Positions 17,417-26,458 are shown, counted from the stretch's first letter. The stretch is 64,000 nucleotides of DNA from Arthrobacter sp. Y-9 (GCF_029690065.1 NZ_CP121463.1:992001-1056000), one strand, 5' to 3'. Notes: generated by a model from the letters alone, not told the origin. Translations and numbers: made by a program.

Positions 17417-17709
17417 CCGGGCAGATCCGCGCCGAATGGCCGCTCTATGAGGTGTTCATCCGCGGCAAGCGCGGCCTGAACCACGTCCACGTCGGTTCCG
17501 TGCACGCCCCCGACGGTCAGATGGCCCTGCGCCATGCGCGGGACGTCTACACCCGCCGCAATGAAGGGGTGAGCATCTGGGTGGTGCCCTCAGCGGACAT
17601 CATCGCCTCCAGCCCGGAGGAGAAGGACCCGCTCTTCGCCCCCAGCGGGGACAAGGCCTACCGGCATCCCACCTTCTACGACATCCCGGACAACGTCCCC
17701 CACATGTGA
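17413..17709 (+). CDS. paaB: Phenylacetyl-CoA epoxidase subunit PaaB
   Basis: A 98-residue structural subunit that bridges PaaA-PaaC heterodimers in the multicomponent epoxidase. The family signature [26 protein letters not shown] near the N-terminus and the [11 protein letters not shown] stretch are clear. Start and stop overlap paaA by ATGA, implying translational coupling. Length is normal for the family. Confidence 0.96.
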   Translation: MTGQIRAEWPLYEVFIRGKRGLNHVHVGSVHAPDGQMALRHARDVYTRRNEGVSIWVVPSADIIASSPEEKDPLFAPSGDKAYRHPTFYDIPDNVPHM

Positions 17710-17726
17710 GGGGAGGAGGACAGCTC

Positions 17727-18662
17727 ATGAGCGAAGTGCACATCCAGCCCGAAGGCGAGCATGACAACGCCTACGCCGGTCTCCTGGTCAACGATGCCCA
17801 CTGGGCGTTCGGGACCGACTTCGAGGACCCGCTCGCCGGCGTCGACACCACCGTGCCGGAGGGCGTGGACCCCGCGGAACTCGCGGCATACTGCCTCATG
17901 CTCGGCGACGACGCCCTCGTCTTCTCCCAGCGGCTTTCCGAGTGGTGCAGCAACGCCCCGGATCTGGAGGAGGACATCGCCCTGGCCAACATCGCGCTGG
18001 ACCTCCTCGGCCAGTCCCGGCTGCTGCTGGCCCGGGCCGCCGCCGCGGACCCGGCCATGGTCCCGGCGCTGCCCGAGGGTTCGCCGGTGCCGGACGAGGA
18101 CCGGCTGGCGTTCTTCCGTGACGACCAGCAGTTCCGCAACGTCCGGCTCGCCGAGCTTCCCACGGGCGACTTCGCGGAGATCATAGTCCGCGTGCTGCTC
18201 TTCGCCACGTGGCGTCTGGCCCTTTTCGAGCGCTTGAGCCGCAGCCGCGACGCCGTGCTGGCCGCGGTCGCCGCCAAGGGAGTCAAGGAGCTCAGCTACC
18301 ACCGGGACTACGTGGGCCGCTGGTTCCTGGTCCTGGCGCAGGGCACGGACGAGTCCCGGAGCCGGATGCTCGCCGCGCTCCAGGGCCTCTGGCCCTTCAC
18401 CGGCGAACTGTTCACCCCGCACGCCGTGGAGCGGTCGCTCGCGGCGGCGGGCGCCGGCGTCGACCCCTCCGAGGCCGAGGCCGAGGTGAGGGGCGTCCTG
18501 GAGCACGTCTTCGACGCGGCCCAGGTGCCGGCTCCGCACGGTGGATCACTGGCAGGGGTCCAGGGCCGTCTCGGTCGCGACGGGATGCACACCGAGGCAC
18601 TCAGCAGGATGCTCGCCGAGATGCAGGTGGTGGCGCGCGCCCACCCGGAGGGACGCTGGTGA
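17727..18662 (+). CDS. paaC: Phenylacetyl-CoA epoxidase subunit PaaC
   Basis: A 311-residue ferritin-like partner of PaaA without its own catalytic iron site; needed for complex assembly. It shows AAYCLMLGDDALVFSQRLSEW, IALANIALDLLGQSRLLLARA and KGVKELSYHRDYVGRW, all typical. The ATG at 17727 has GGGGAGGAGG at a good distance; the in-frame GTG at 17706 overlaps the paaB stop and lacks a site. The stop overlaps the paaD start. Confidence 0.95.
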   Translation: MSEVHIQPEGEHDNAYAGLLVNDAHWAFGTDFEDPLAGVDTTVPEGVDPAELAAYCLMLGDDALVFSQRLSEWCSNAPDLEEDIALANIALDLLGQSRLLLARAAAADPAMVPALPEGSPVPDEDRLAFFRDDQQFRNVRLAELPTGDFAEIIVRVLLFATWRLALFERLSRSRDAVLAAVAAKGVKELSYHRDYVGRWFLVLAQGTDESRSRMLAALQGLWPFTGELFTPHAVERSLAAAGAGVDPSEAEAEVRGVLEHVFDAAQVPAPHGGSLAGVQGRLGRDGMHTEALSRMLAEMQVVARAHPEGRW

Positions 18663-19168
18663 TGGCCGTGGACACCCTCGAACGGGCCTGGGCTGCGGCC
18701 GCCCGCGTGGTGGACCCCGAGCTGCCCATGCTCACGCTGATCGACCTGGGCGTGCTGCGGGACATCGCGGTGGACGACGACGGCGCCGTGGTCGCCGCGA
18801 TCACCCCCACCTACTCGGGGTGCCCGGCCATGGCCGCCATGCGGGACGATCTGCTGCGCGAGTTCCAGGACGCCGGCTTCCAGGACGCCCGGGTGCGGGT
18901 GGCCCTCGAACCGGCGTGGACCACGGACTGGATCACCCCCGAGGGCCGTGCGGCGCTGGCCGCCGCCGGGATCTCGCCCCCGGGGACCGCCCCGCGCCGC
19001 AGCGGACCCGTGACCATCAGCCTCCTGCCCACCCGCCGCGCGGTGCACTGCCCGCAGTGCGGGAGCGCCGACGTCGAGCTCAGCTCCGAATTCGGCTCCA
19101 CGGCCTGCAAGGCCATGTACCGCTGCCGGGCCTGCCTGGAGCCCTTCGACCACGTGAAGGAGATCTGA
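18662..19168 (+). CDS. paaD: Phenylacetate degradation protein PaaD (SufT/DUF59 family)
   Basis: A 168-residue protein needed for epoxidase activity, thought to help with Fe-S cluster delivery. The N-terminal DUF59 region contains VVDPELPMLTLIDLGVLRDI and TPTYSGCPAM with the conserved Cys; the C-terminus is a four-Cys zinc-ribbon-like segment (CPQCGSADVEL, then CKAMYRCRACLEPF). It starts in the paaC stop (TGATG), so translation is coupled. Confidence 0.94.
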   Translation: MAVDTLERAWAAAARVVDPELPMLTLIDLGVLRDIAVDDDGAVVAAITPTYSGCPAMAAMRDDLLREFQDAGFQDARVRVALEPAWTTDWITPEGRAALAAAGISPPGTAPRRSGPVTISLLPTRRAVHCPQCGSADVELSSEFGSTACKAMYRCRACLEPFDHVKEI

Positions 19169-19169
19169 C

Positions 19170-20255
19170 ATGACGCTCATCGCCGATCCGGATACCGGAA
19201 GCCGGACCGCCTTCCACCCGCTCACGGTCTCCTCGGTCGAGGCGCTCACCGACGATTCCGCCGCCGTCACGTTCGCCGTGCCGGAGGCACTGCGGGAGCT
19301 GTTCGCCTTCGACGCCGGTCAGTCCCTGACCCTCCGCCGGGTGATCGACGGAGTGGAGCACCGGAGGACCTACTCCATCTGCTCGCCGGCCGGCGCCGCG
19401 CCCCGGATCGGTGTCCGGGAGATCCCGGACGGGCTGTTCTCCTCGTGGCTCGTGCGCCAGGTCCGCCCGGGGGACACGGTCGAGGTGCAGCCTCCGAGCG
19501 GGAGCTTCCGAGCCGATCCGCTGCAGGCCGGACGTCACCTCTGCATCGCGGCGGGATCCGGGATCACCCCGATGCTCTCCATCGCGGCCACGATCCTGAC
19601 CCACCCGGACTCCGAGGTCACCCTGCTGTACGGCAACCGGACCACGAATTCCGTGATGTTCGCCGAGGAGCTCTCCGACCTCAAGGACGCCCATCCGCGG
19701 CAGCTGGATCTCATCCACATCCTGTCCCGCGAGCCGCGGGACGTGGAGCTGTTCTCCGGACGACTCGACGCCGAACGCCTCCGCCGGCTCCTCGGCGTGC
19801 TGGTGCCCGTGCAGGACATGGACCACGTGTGGCTGTGCGGGCCGTTCGCCATGCTCACCGAGGCCCGCGAGGTGCTCGAAGAATTGGGGGTGCCGCGCGA
19901 GCGGATCCATTTCGAACTGTTCTATGTGGATGAGCCGCCGCCCCAGCTCCGGCACGCCGACCGCGTCGCCGAGGGCGTCACGAGCGAAGTGACGGTGGTC
20001 CTCGACGGCCGCACCACCACGACCGCGATGCAGCGTGACATGTCCGTGCTGGACTCGGCGCAGCTGGTCCGGACGGATCTGCCGTTCGCCTGCAAGGGCG
20101 GGGTCTGCGGGACCTGTCGCGCCAAGCTCTGCGGGGGAGAGGTGGACATGGTCCGCAACTACGCGCTGGAGCCCGCCGAGATCGCGGCCGGCTTCGTCCT
20201 CACCTGCCAGAGCTACCCGGTGAGCGAGGAGCTCACCGTGGACTTCGACGCCTGA
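19170..20255 (+). CDS. paaE: Phenylacetyl-CoA epoxidase reductase PaaE
   Basis: It feeds electrons from NADPH to the PaaA diiron site. The 361 residues consist of an FAD-binding domain (RRTYSICSPAG near 70), a nucleotide-binding domain (IAAGSGITPMLSIAATIL, about 127-144) and a C-terminal plant-type [2Fe-2S] ferredoxin with CKGGVCGTCRAKLCGG and a last Cys in LTCQSYP. All four cluster cysteines are present. It begins one base after the paaD stop. Confidence 0.95.
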   Translation: MTLIADPDTGSRTAFHPLTVSSVEALTDDSAAVTFAVPEALRELFAFDAGQSLTLRRVIDGVEHRRTYSICSPAGAAPRIGVREIPDGLFSSWLVRQVRPGDTVEVQPPSGSFRADPLQAGRHLCIAAGSGITPMLSIAATILTHPDSEVTLLYGNRTTNSVMFAEELSDLKDAHPRQLDLIHILSREPRDVELFSGRLDAERLRRLLGVLVPVQDMDHVWLCGPFAMLTEAREVLEELGVPRERIHFELFYVDEPPPQLRHADRVAEGVTSEVTVVLDGRTTTTAMQRDMSVLDSAQLVRTDLPFACKGGVCGTCRAKLCGGEVDMVRNYALEPAEIAAGFVLTCQSYPVSEELTVDFDA

Positions 20256-20332
20256 GGCGCGTCACCGGCGCGAGCCGCCCGGCCTCAGCAAACACCCGCC
20301 CCAGCAAACACCCGGAACACGACAGGAGCACG

Positions 20333-21499
20333 ATGAACGAGGTCTTCCTTCTCGACGGGGTCCGCACCCCGATCGGCCGGTACGGCGGATCGCTCGCCGG
20401 TGAGCGTCCTGACGATCTGGCCGCCCTGACGGTGCGCACCGCCGTCGAGCGCAGCGGTGTGGATCCGGAGGTCATCGACGAGGTCATCCTGGGCGCCGCG
20501 AACCAGGCCGGTGAGGACAACCGGAACGTCGCCCGCATGGCCGTCCTGCTGGCGGGACTTCCGGACGGCATCCCCGGCTTCACGGTCAACAGGCTGTGCG
20601 CCTCCGGGATGACGGCGATCACCACGGCGCGGCAGATGATCGCCGCGGGGGACGCCGACGTCGTCGTGGCCGGCGGGGTGGAGTCCATGACCCGCGCGCC
20701 GTGGGTCACCGGGAAGCCGTCCCGCGCGTGGGCGAAGCCGGGGGAGAGCTGGGACACCTCGATCGGCTGGCGCTTCACGAACCCGCGCTTCGACGCGGAC
20801 ACCACCCTCTCGATGCCGCAGACGGCCGAACGGGTGGCCGAGCGCTGGGGGCTTGGCCGCGAGGAGCTGGACGCGTTCGCGCTCCGCTCCCACGAACGAG
20901 CGCTCGCCGCGCAGCGGGAAGGTCTCTTCGCGCGGGAGATCGTGCCGGTGGGGGACTTCGCGCAGGATGAGGGCCCGCGCGCCGACACGACCGCGGAGAA
21001 GCTCGCCGCGCTGCGCCCCCTGCACGGCCCGGGCGGCGTGATCACGGCCGGGAACTCGAGCTCTCTGAACGACGGCGCGGCCGCCGTCGTGCTCGTCAGC
21101 GAACGGTTCGCGCTCGCACAGGGTCTGACGCCGCGCGCCCGCGTCGTGGGCGGCGCCAACGCCGGAGTCGCCCCGGACATCATGGGCATCGGCCCGGTGC
21201 CCGCCAGCCGCAAGGTCCTCGACCGTGCCGGGTGGACCGTGGACGATCTGGACGCGGTCGAGCTGAACGAGGCGTTCGCCTCGCAGTCGCTCGCCTGCAT
21301 CCGGGAGCTGGGCCTGGACGAGGCGACGGTCAACGCCTGGGGCGGCGCCATCGCCCTGGGGCATCCGCTCGGCTGTTCCGGCGCGCGGATCGCCTTGACT
21401 CTGCTGAGCCGTCTGGAGCACGACGGCGGCCGGCGCGGCCTCGCGGCCATGTGCGTCGGCGTCGGGCAGGGGTCCGCGTTGCTGCTGGAGCGGGCATGA
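20333..21499 (+). CDS. paaJ: Acetyl-CoA acyltransferase of the paa pathway (PaaJ/PcaF-type thiolase)
   Basis: Thiolase cleaving 3-oxo-5,6-dehydrosuberyl-CoA and 3-oxoadipyl-CoA with CoA to release acetyl-CoA and succinyl-CoA. The 388 residues show the nucleophile in NRLCASGM (near 88), the GGVESMTRAP loop, the NEAFA motif, the ALGHPLGCSGAR histidine motif and the C-terminal CVGVGQG. It comes 77 bases after paaE, the largest gap in the operon, which contains a short AGCAAACACCC direct repeat. Specific substrate choice is inferred from the neighbours. Confidence 0.9.
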   Translation: MNEVFLLDGVRTPIGRYGGSLAGERPDDLAALTVRTAVERSGVDPEVIDEVILGAANQAGEDNRNVARMAVLLAGLPDGIPGFTVNRLCASGMTAITTARQMIAAGDADVVVAGGVESMTRAPWVTGKPSRAWAKPGESWDTSIGWRFTNPRFDADTTLSMPQTAERVAERWGLGREELDAFALRSHERALAAQREGLFAREIVPVGDFAQDEGPRADTTAEKLAALRPLHGPGGVITAGNSSSLNDGAAAVVLVSERFALAQGLTPRARVVGGANAGVAPDIMGIGPVPASRKVLDRAGWTVDDLDAVELNEAFASQSLACIRELGLDEATVNAWGGAIALGHPLGCSGARIALTLLSRLEHDGGRRGLAAMCVGVGQGSALLLERA

Positions 21500-22254
21500 G
21501 CGCGCCGCGGACGGACGGTCCGCTGCTCATCGAGGAGCGGGAGGACCGTGTCCTGATCCGTCTGAACCGGCCCGAGGTCCGCAACGCGATCGACCAGTCC
21601 ATGGTGGACGCGCTCCACGAGGCGTGCGCCCTGCTGGAGCGCGAGCCGCGCGTCGCGCTCCTCGTCGGTTCGGGCGGCACCTTCGCGGCCGGGGCGGACA
21701 TCGCCCAGCTGCGGGAGCGGCGGCTCGCCGATGCCCTGGCCGGCATCAACTCCGGGATCTTCGACCGCCTCCACCGGCTGCCGATGCCCACCATCGCCCT
21801 GCTCGACGGGTACGCACTGGGCGGCGGCGCCGAACTGGCCTACGCCTGCGATTTCCGGATCGGCACACCCACCGTGAAGATCGGCAACCCGGAGCCGGGC
21901 CTCGGCATCCTGGCGGCCGCGGGCGGGGCCTGGCGGCTGCGCGAACTCGTCGGCGAGCCGTTGGCCAAGGAGGTGCTTCTGGCCGGGCGCATCCTGACGG
22001 GCGAGGAGGCCCGCGAGGTCCGGCTGCTGAACGAGCTGGCCGCGCCGGAGGACCTGGAGGCCGCGGGGCATCGCCTCGCCGACCGGATCGCCCGGCAGGC
22101 GCCGCTGGCGGTCCGGCTGAGCAAGGCTGCCTTCCACGCGCCCCGCGAAGCCCACCCCCTGATCGACAATGTGGCGCAGGCGGTCCTCTTCGAGACCCAG
22201 GAGAAACAGGACCGGATGACCGCGTTCCTGAACCGACGCAAGGAGAAGGAATGA
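21496..22254 (+). CDS. paaF: Enoyl-CoA hydratase, probable PaaF
   Basis: A crotonase-fold hydratase of 252 residues, probably hydrating 2,3-didehydroadipyl-CoA. The oxyanion-hole segments are visible at SGGTFAAGADIAQL and DGYALGGGAELAYACDFRIG, and the region NPEPGLGILAAAGG corresponds to the second catalytic segment. The ATG overlaps the thiolase stop by four bases and the gene overlaps paaH at the other end. It is distinguished from paaG by its order beside paaH and by sequence; the assignment between the two crotonases is likely but not certain. Confidence 0.87.
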   Translation: MSAPRTDGPLLIEEREDRVLIRLNRPEVRNAIDQSMVDALHEACALLEREPRVALLVGSGGTFAAGADIAQLRERRLADALAGINSGIFDRLHRLPMPTIALLDGYALGGGAELAYACDFRIGTPTVKIGNPEPGLGILAAAGGAWRLRELVGEPLAKEVLLAGRILTGEEAREVRLLNELAAPEDLEAAGHRLADRIARQAPLAVRLSKAAFHAPREAHPLIDNVAQAVLFETQEKQDRMTAFLNRRKEKE

Positions 22255-23078
22255 GCACGGTTCCTGAGACAGTGGGCGTCTACGGCGGAGGCCGGATGGG
22301 CGGTGGGATCGCTCACGCCTTCGCGCTCGCGGGCGCCGCGGTGACGGTCGTGGAGAACGACGAAGCCTCCGCCTCCTCCGCACGGGAGCGCATCGCGGCA
22401 TCGCTGGCGAAGTCGGCGGAGAAGGGCGCGGAGGCCACCGGTTCCGTCACCGTGGTCACCGACCCCGAGGCCCTGTCCGGCTGCCGCCTGGTGGTCGAGG
22501 CCGTGCCGGAGCTGGCGGACCTCAAGGAAGCGGTCCTGGCGAGGATCGAGGAGTCGGCGCCCGGCGCGGTGATCGGCAGCAACACCAGTTCCCTCTCCAT
22601 CACGGCGCTCGCGGCGACGCTCAAGGACCCGTCCCGGCTGATCGGACTGCACTTCTTCAACCCGGTGCCGGTCAGTGATCTGGTCGAGGTGGTCGTGGGC
22701 GATCAGACTCCGGCGGCCCTGGTCGAGGCGGCCCGCGGCTGGGTGGCCGGTCTCGGCAAGACCGCCATCACCGTGCAGGACGCCCCGGGCTTCGCGAGCA
22801 GCCGCCTCGGCGTGGCCCTCGCCCTCGAGGCGATGCGCCTGCTGGAGGAGGGCGTGGCCAGCGCCGAGGACATCGACACCGCCATGACCCTCGGCTACCG
22901 CCATCCGGTGGGACCGCTGAAGACCACCGACATCGTGGGCCTGGACGTGCGGCTCAACATCGCCGAACACCTCGAACGGGAGCTCGGGCCGCGCTTCGCC
23001 CCGCCGCAGGTGCTGCGGGACAAGGTGGCGGCCGGGGAGCTCGGCCGCAAGAGCGGACAGGGGTTCTACTCATGGTGA
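22251..23078 (+). CDS. paaH: 3-hydroxyacyl-CoA dehydrogenase, probable PaaH
   Basis: It oxidises 3-hydroxyadipyl-CoA with NAD. The 275-residue protein has an N-terminal Rossmann motif VYGGGRMGGGIAHAFA at 9-24, the catalytic HFFNPVPVSDLVEVV (His) and the NAD-domain exit GFASSRLGVAL, followed by the dimerisation domain with GYRHPVGPLKTTDIVGLD. The usual GAGxMG is GGGRMG here, a conservative change. Length is slightly below the usual 280-290. It overlaps both neighbours. Confidence 0.9.
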   Translation: MSTVPETVGVYGGGRMGGGIAHAFALAGAAVTVVENDEASASSARERIAASLAKSAEKGAEATGSVTVVTDPEALSGCRLVVEAVPELADLKEAVLARIEESAPGAVIGSNTSSLSITALAATLKDPSRLIGLHFFNPVPVSDLVEVVVGDQTPAALVEAARGWVAGLGKTAITVQDAPGFASSRLGVALALEAMRLLEEGVASAEDIDTAMTLGYRHPVGPLKTTDIVGLDVRLNIAEHLERELGPRFAPPQVLRDKVAAGELGRKSGQGFYSW

Positions 23079-23512
23079 CGCTCCTGGACGACCAACGGCT
23101 GGCGCGCGCGTGCGCGGACGCCCTGTGGAGCACCGATCAGGCCAGCAAGGGTCTCGGCATGACGCTGGACCGGGTGGAGCCGGGGCGGGCGGTCCTCTCC
23201 ATGACGGTCCGCGCAGGCATGGTCAACGGTCACGGCATCTGTCACGGCGGGTTCATCTCGACCCTGGCGGACAGCACGTTCGCGTTCTCCTGCAACACCC
23301 GCAACGTCGTGACCGTGGCCGCCGGTTTCGAGATCGACTTCCTCGAGTCCGCCCACCTCGGGGACGTGCTGCGGGCCGACGGCCGGGAGGTCGTGCTCCG
23401 TGGGCGCTCCGGGATCTACGACGTCACCGTGCGGCGTGGGGACACGGTCGTCGCATTGTTCCGTGGCCGCAGCCGTTCGCTCGGCCGCCCGATCCTCGAG
23501 GAGACCCCATGA
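23072..23512 (+). CDS. paaI: Hydroxyphenylacetyl-CoA thioesterase PaaI
   Basis: A hotdog-fold thioesterase of 146 residues that releases CoA from dead-end phenylacetyl-CoA derivatives and so protects the CoA pool. The motif GHGICHGGFISTLADSTFAF near 50-69 contains the expected catalytic Asp region. It overlaps the end of paaH by seven bases and the start of paaG by four, so it is translationally coupled. Confidence 0.93.
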   Translation: MVTLLDDQRLARACADALWSTDQASKGLGMTLDRVEPGRAVLSMTVRAGMVNGHGICHGGFISTLADSTFAFSCNTRNVVTVAAGFEIDFLESAHLGDVLRADGREVVLRGRSGIYDVTVRRGDTVVALFRGRSRSLGRPILEETP

Positions 23513-24312
23513 CCACCGGAGCTGTGCGGATCGAGCGGGAGGCCGCCGTCGCCGTCGTGACGCTGAACGTCCCGGAGAAGCGCAACGCGCTCACCGTGGA
23601 GCTCAAGACGGCCCTGCGCGACGCGCTCGCGGAGGTGGCGGACGACGGCGGGGTGCGCGCCGTCGTGCTCGCGGCCGAGGGGCCGGCGTTCTCCGTCGGT
23701 CAGGATCTGGCCGAGCATGCAGAGGCCCTGCGCGGGGGAGGCGACGCCGCGTTCAGCACGGTCCGGGAGCACTACTCGCCGATCATCCGCTCCCTTCTGA
23801 CCATGCCCAAGCCGGTCATCGCCGCCGTGGCCGGGACGTGCGTCGGAGCGGGCCTGGGACTCGCGCTCGCCGCGGACTACCGGGTGTTCGCCGCCGGGGT
23901 GAAGCTCGGCACCGCGTTCAGCGGGATCGGGCTGACCTTCGACTCCGGGCTGTCCTTCACCCTGCCCCGTGCCGTGGGTCACGCGCGGACCCGCGAACTG
24001 ATGCTCTTCCCCCGGGTCTTCACCGCTGAAGAGGGGATCTCCTGGGGCATCGCGGGGGAGACGGTCGACGCCGCGGAGGGGCAGGCCGCGGTCCTGGGCC
24101 GCGCGCGCGAACTCGCCGCGGCTCTCGCCGCCGGGCCCACGCTGGCGTTCGCCGAGACGAAGCGGCTCCTGCTGGAGAGTTCCGGGACCGATCTCGACGC
24201 CGCGCTGGAGGCCGAGGCATCGGCCCAGGCCCGGTGTGGGTCCACTCGCGACCATGCCGGTGCCGTGGCGGCGTTCCTCGCGCGGGAACGGCCCGTCTTC
24301 ACCGGCGAATGA
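23509..24312 (+). CDS. paaG: Ring-epoxide isomerase, probable PaaG
   Basis: A crotonase-fold enzyme of 267 residues; PaaG converts the ring epoxide to oxepin-CoA and later isomerises a double bond. FSVGQDLAEHAEAL and AGTCVGAGLGLALAADYRVF supply the oxyanion hole, and FSGIGLTFDSGLSFTLPR matches the isomerase-type active-site loop with Asp rather than a Glu pair. It is the last gene of the paa operon and converges on the TetR gene with a 47-base gap. Confidence 0.88.
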   Translation: MTTGAVRIEREAAVAVVTLNVPEKRNALTVELKTALRDALAEVADDGGVRAVVLAAEGPAFSVGQDLAEHAEALRGGGDAAFSTVREHYSPIIRSLLTMPKPVIAAVAGTCVGAGLGLALAADYRVFAAGVKLGTAFSGIGLTFDSGLSFTLPRAVGHARTRELMLFPRVFTAEEGISWGIAGETVDAAEGQAAVLGRARELAAALAAGPTLAFAETKRLLLESSGTDLDAALEAEASAQARCGSTRDHAGAVAAFLARERPVFTGE

Positions 24313-24359
24313 GCAGGCGGCTGGTGGGGACCGGGAGAAGAGGCGGGAACCGGCCGGGA

Positions 24360-24959
24360 TCAGCGGGGGCGCAGCCCGTCGAGGGCCAGAGCGATGACGT
24401 CGCGGCCGAGCTGCTCCGGCTCGATGCTCCCGCCCGGGCGGTACCACTCGGCGACCGAGTTCACCATGCCGAAGATCAGGCGAGTGGCGATGCCGGCGTC
24501 GAGGTCGGCGCGCAGCTGTCCGTCGGCCTGCGCCGTGCGGACCAGTGCGGTGACGCGGGCGTCGAAGGCCCGGCGCCGTTCGAGGGCCGCGAGTTCCACG
24601 GGGCTGTTCCCGCGCAGCCGGAGGAGCAGGGTGACCTGGGGCTGCTGGCGCGTAAGGGTCAGCACTGCGGCCCGGATCAGCAGGTTCAGCGACTCGGCGG
24701 CGGACCCGCCCCGGCTCACGGCCTCATCCAGATCGGTTTCGAGCCCCGTGAGTGCCTCCTCCAGGGCGAGGCTCAGGAGCTGTTCCTTGGAATCGAAGTG
24801 GTGATAGAGCGCCGACTTGGACAGGCCCAGGCGCTGCGCCAGATCGGCGACGGAGGTGGCGTCGTACCCTTGCTCATTGAAGAGCTCGACGGCGATGCGC
24901 AGCACTTGCGCCCGGTCGTAGCCCGGGCGTCCGCGACGGGGAGCGGCCTCGGCTGTCAT
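24360..24959 (-). CDS. TetR-family regulator, paralogue of the one beside paaZ
   Basis: A 199-residue repressor with a helix-turn-helix at about 14-60 (ATSVADLAQRLGLSKSALYHHFDSKEQLL). The ligand domain shares VTLLL, GN and ARLIFGMVNSVAEWYRP with the 13527-14219 product, so they are paralogues and may sense related CoA esters. It faces paaG and is divergent from the thioesterase gene; the gap between them holds a likely operator. Either this protein or its paralogue could be the functional PaaR. Confidence 0.87.
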   Translation of the reverse strand: MTAEAAPRRGRPGYDRAQVLRIAVELFNEQGYDATSVADLAQRLGLSKSALYHHFDSKEQLLSLALEEALTGLETDLDEAVSRGGSAAESLNLLIRAAVLTLTRQQPQVTLLLRLRGNSPVELAALERRRAFDARVTALVRTAQADGQLRADLDAGIATRLIFGMVNSVAEWYRPGGSIEPEQLGRDVIALALDGLRPR

Positions 24960-25002
24960 GGTGTCTCCTCGAGGGGTGCGGGGTCACGACGGGTGCGGCG
25001 TG

Positions 25003-25016
25003 AACGACCGGTCGGT
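25003..25016. promoter_or_regulatory. TetR-type operator between TetR gene and thioesterase gene
   Basis: AACGACCGGTCGGT is a near-perfect palindrome with a CGACCGGTCG core, followed by a further CGGTC half-site. It differs from the GAATGTTC-type site before paaK and paaA, suggesting a different regulator. Confidence 0.6.
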
Positions 25017-25069
25017 CGGTCCTTGAAATCTAGCAGTCCGGTGGCCGGGCGGGAGAAAGGTGGAACAGC

Positions 25070-25486
25070 GTGAGTGCGGACGAGAGGCACGAGCCGTGGA
25101 CCATCCATCTGGGAGAGCTCGATGAGAAGCTCGGCATCAGGGTCCTCGAACAGTCGGCGGACCGCGTGGTGACCACCATGCCCGTGGCAGGCAACACGCA
25201 GTCGCTCGGTCGGCTGCACGGCGGCGCGAGCGCGGCGCTCGCCGAGGCCACCGGCTCCTGGGCCGGGATGATCCACGCGAGCCTGCGGGGCAAGGTCTGC
25301 GTGGGGGTGGACCTGAACATCACGCATCACCGGGGCGCCCGCGCCGGCGAGATCATCGCCACCGCCACCCCGCTGCATGCCGGCTCACGGATCGCGACCT
25401 ACCAGGTGCTCATCACGGACGGGGAGGGACGGCTGCTCGCGACGGCCCGCATCACGAACATGCTGATGGACCCGAAGGATCACTGA
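25070..25486 (+). CDS. Hotdog-fold thioesterase, PaaI-like
   Basis: A 138-residue acyl-CoA thioesterase of the PaaI/YbgC-related group. The catalytic-region motif LGRLHGGASAALAEATGSWAG (about 45-65) is clear, with VGVDLNITHHRGARAG typical of the ENTDI-like members. GTG start at 25070 with GGGAGAAAGG upstream. It is the second hotdog thioesterase near the paa operon and differs clearly from paaI, so a distinct acyl-CoA substrate is likely. Its 3' end overlaps the convergent TetR gene by seven bases. Confidence 0.85.
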   Translation: MSADERHEPWTIHLGELDEKLGIRVLEQSADRVVTTMPVAGNTQSLGRLHGGASAALAEATGSWAGMIHASLRGKVCVGVDLNITHHRGARAGEIIATATPLHAGSRIATYQVLITDGEGRLLATARITNMLMDPKDH

Positions 25487-26193
25487 GCCGGCGGTCCGCC
25501 GTGGCTTTCCCGTCCCCGCACCCGAAGGCCCGGCTCCGTCGACAAGCGGGTGAGGCCGTTCCAGGCGAGGTTCACGATATGCGCCGCGACCTCGTCCTTG
25601 GCGGGCGCCGGCGGGGCGCCGGGGCCGGACGCCGCCGTGCGGGCGTCGAGCCACCACTGCCCGGTCGAGGCGACCATGCCCACCAGCATCTGGGCGTAGA
25701 GGGCCGCGTCCCGCTCTGCGTAGCCGCGCTGGGCGAACTCGGCCGCCAGGATGTGGGTCACGCGGCGGGTGATGGCGCCGAGGATCGTGGAGTAGCTCGC
25801 GGTGGAGTCGGTCGAGTCCGACGGCGGCGCGTCCCGGACCAGGATCCGGAACCCCTGCGTGTGCCCTTCGATGTAGCCCAGCAGCGCCAGGGCCGCGCGC
25901 TCCAGGAGGATGCGCGCGGGTGCGGGCTCGGCGAGGGCTTCCGTGATGTCCTGCAGCAGGGCCGCGGACTCCTGCTCGACGACGGCGGCGTACAGCCGCT
26001 CCTTCGCGCCGAAGTGTTCGTACACCACGGGCTTGGAGACGCCGGCGGCCGCCGCGATCTCCTCGATGCTCGTGCCGCCGAGTCCCTTCTCGGAGAAGAG
26101 CGCGCGGGCCACCGCGGTCAGCTGCGCCCGCCGTTCGCCCGCGGCCATCCGGGTGCGTCTGAGGCCCGTCCGTCCACTGGTGGTCACCGGCAC
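25480..26193 (-). CDS. TetR-family transcriptional regulator
   Basis: A 237-residue TetR protein with N-terminal helix-turn-helix around 25-70 (TSIEEIAAAAGVSKPVVYEHFGAKERLY) and a C-terminal domain of the FadR/AcrR type including GMVASTGQWWLD. It is not closely related to the two paa-linked TetR proteins. The GTG at 26193 has GGGGAGAAACG upstream; an internal ATG at 26148 is possible. It lies upstream of tRNA-Gln and glmU; no target is evident beyond itself or the overlapping thioesterase. Confidence 0.85.
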   Translation of the reverse strand: MPVTTSGRTGLRRTRMAAGERRAQLTAVARALFSEKGLGGTSIEEIAAAAGVSKPVVYEHFGAKERLYAAVVEQESAALLQDITEALAEPAPARILLERAALALLGYIEGHTQGFRILVRDAPPSDSTDSTASYSTILGAITRRVTHILAAEFAQRGYAERDAALYAQMLVGMVASTGQWWLDARTAASGPGAPPAPAKDEVAAHIVNLAWNGLTRLSTEPGLRVRGRESHGGPPAQ

Positions 26194-26386
26194 CCGTTTC
26201 TCCCCGAAGTCACCGCTCCATCATGCCTCACCCGCCCGGTTCCGGTGGGCTGTGGCCTGCGTTGCACGGGTCCGGCGGCCCGTCCACCGCGGGTCCGGGA
26301 GGCCTTCCGCCCAGCTCGCACCTCGGCTGTCCGCGTGGCAGAATGGACTTTTGTGTCCGGCCTTGGCCCCGCCTTTTCCGGCACGG

Positions 26387-26458
26387 TCCGCTCTGGTGTA
26401 ACGGCAGCACCCAGGCCTTTGGAGCCTTGGAGTATAGGTTCGAATCCTATGGGCGGAA
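26387..26458 (+). tRNA. tRNA-Gln (anticodon TTG)
   Basis: A 72-nt cloverleaf: acceptor stem TCCGCTC/GGGCGGA (one T-G pair), D-arm box TGGTGTAACGGCAG, anticodon loop CTTTGGA giving TTG, T-arm GGTTCGAATCC and discriminator A. CCA is not encoded. It sits just upstream of glmU, a common actinobacterial order. Confidence 0.95.
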
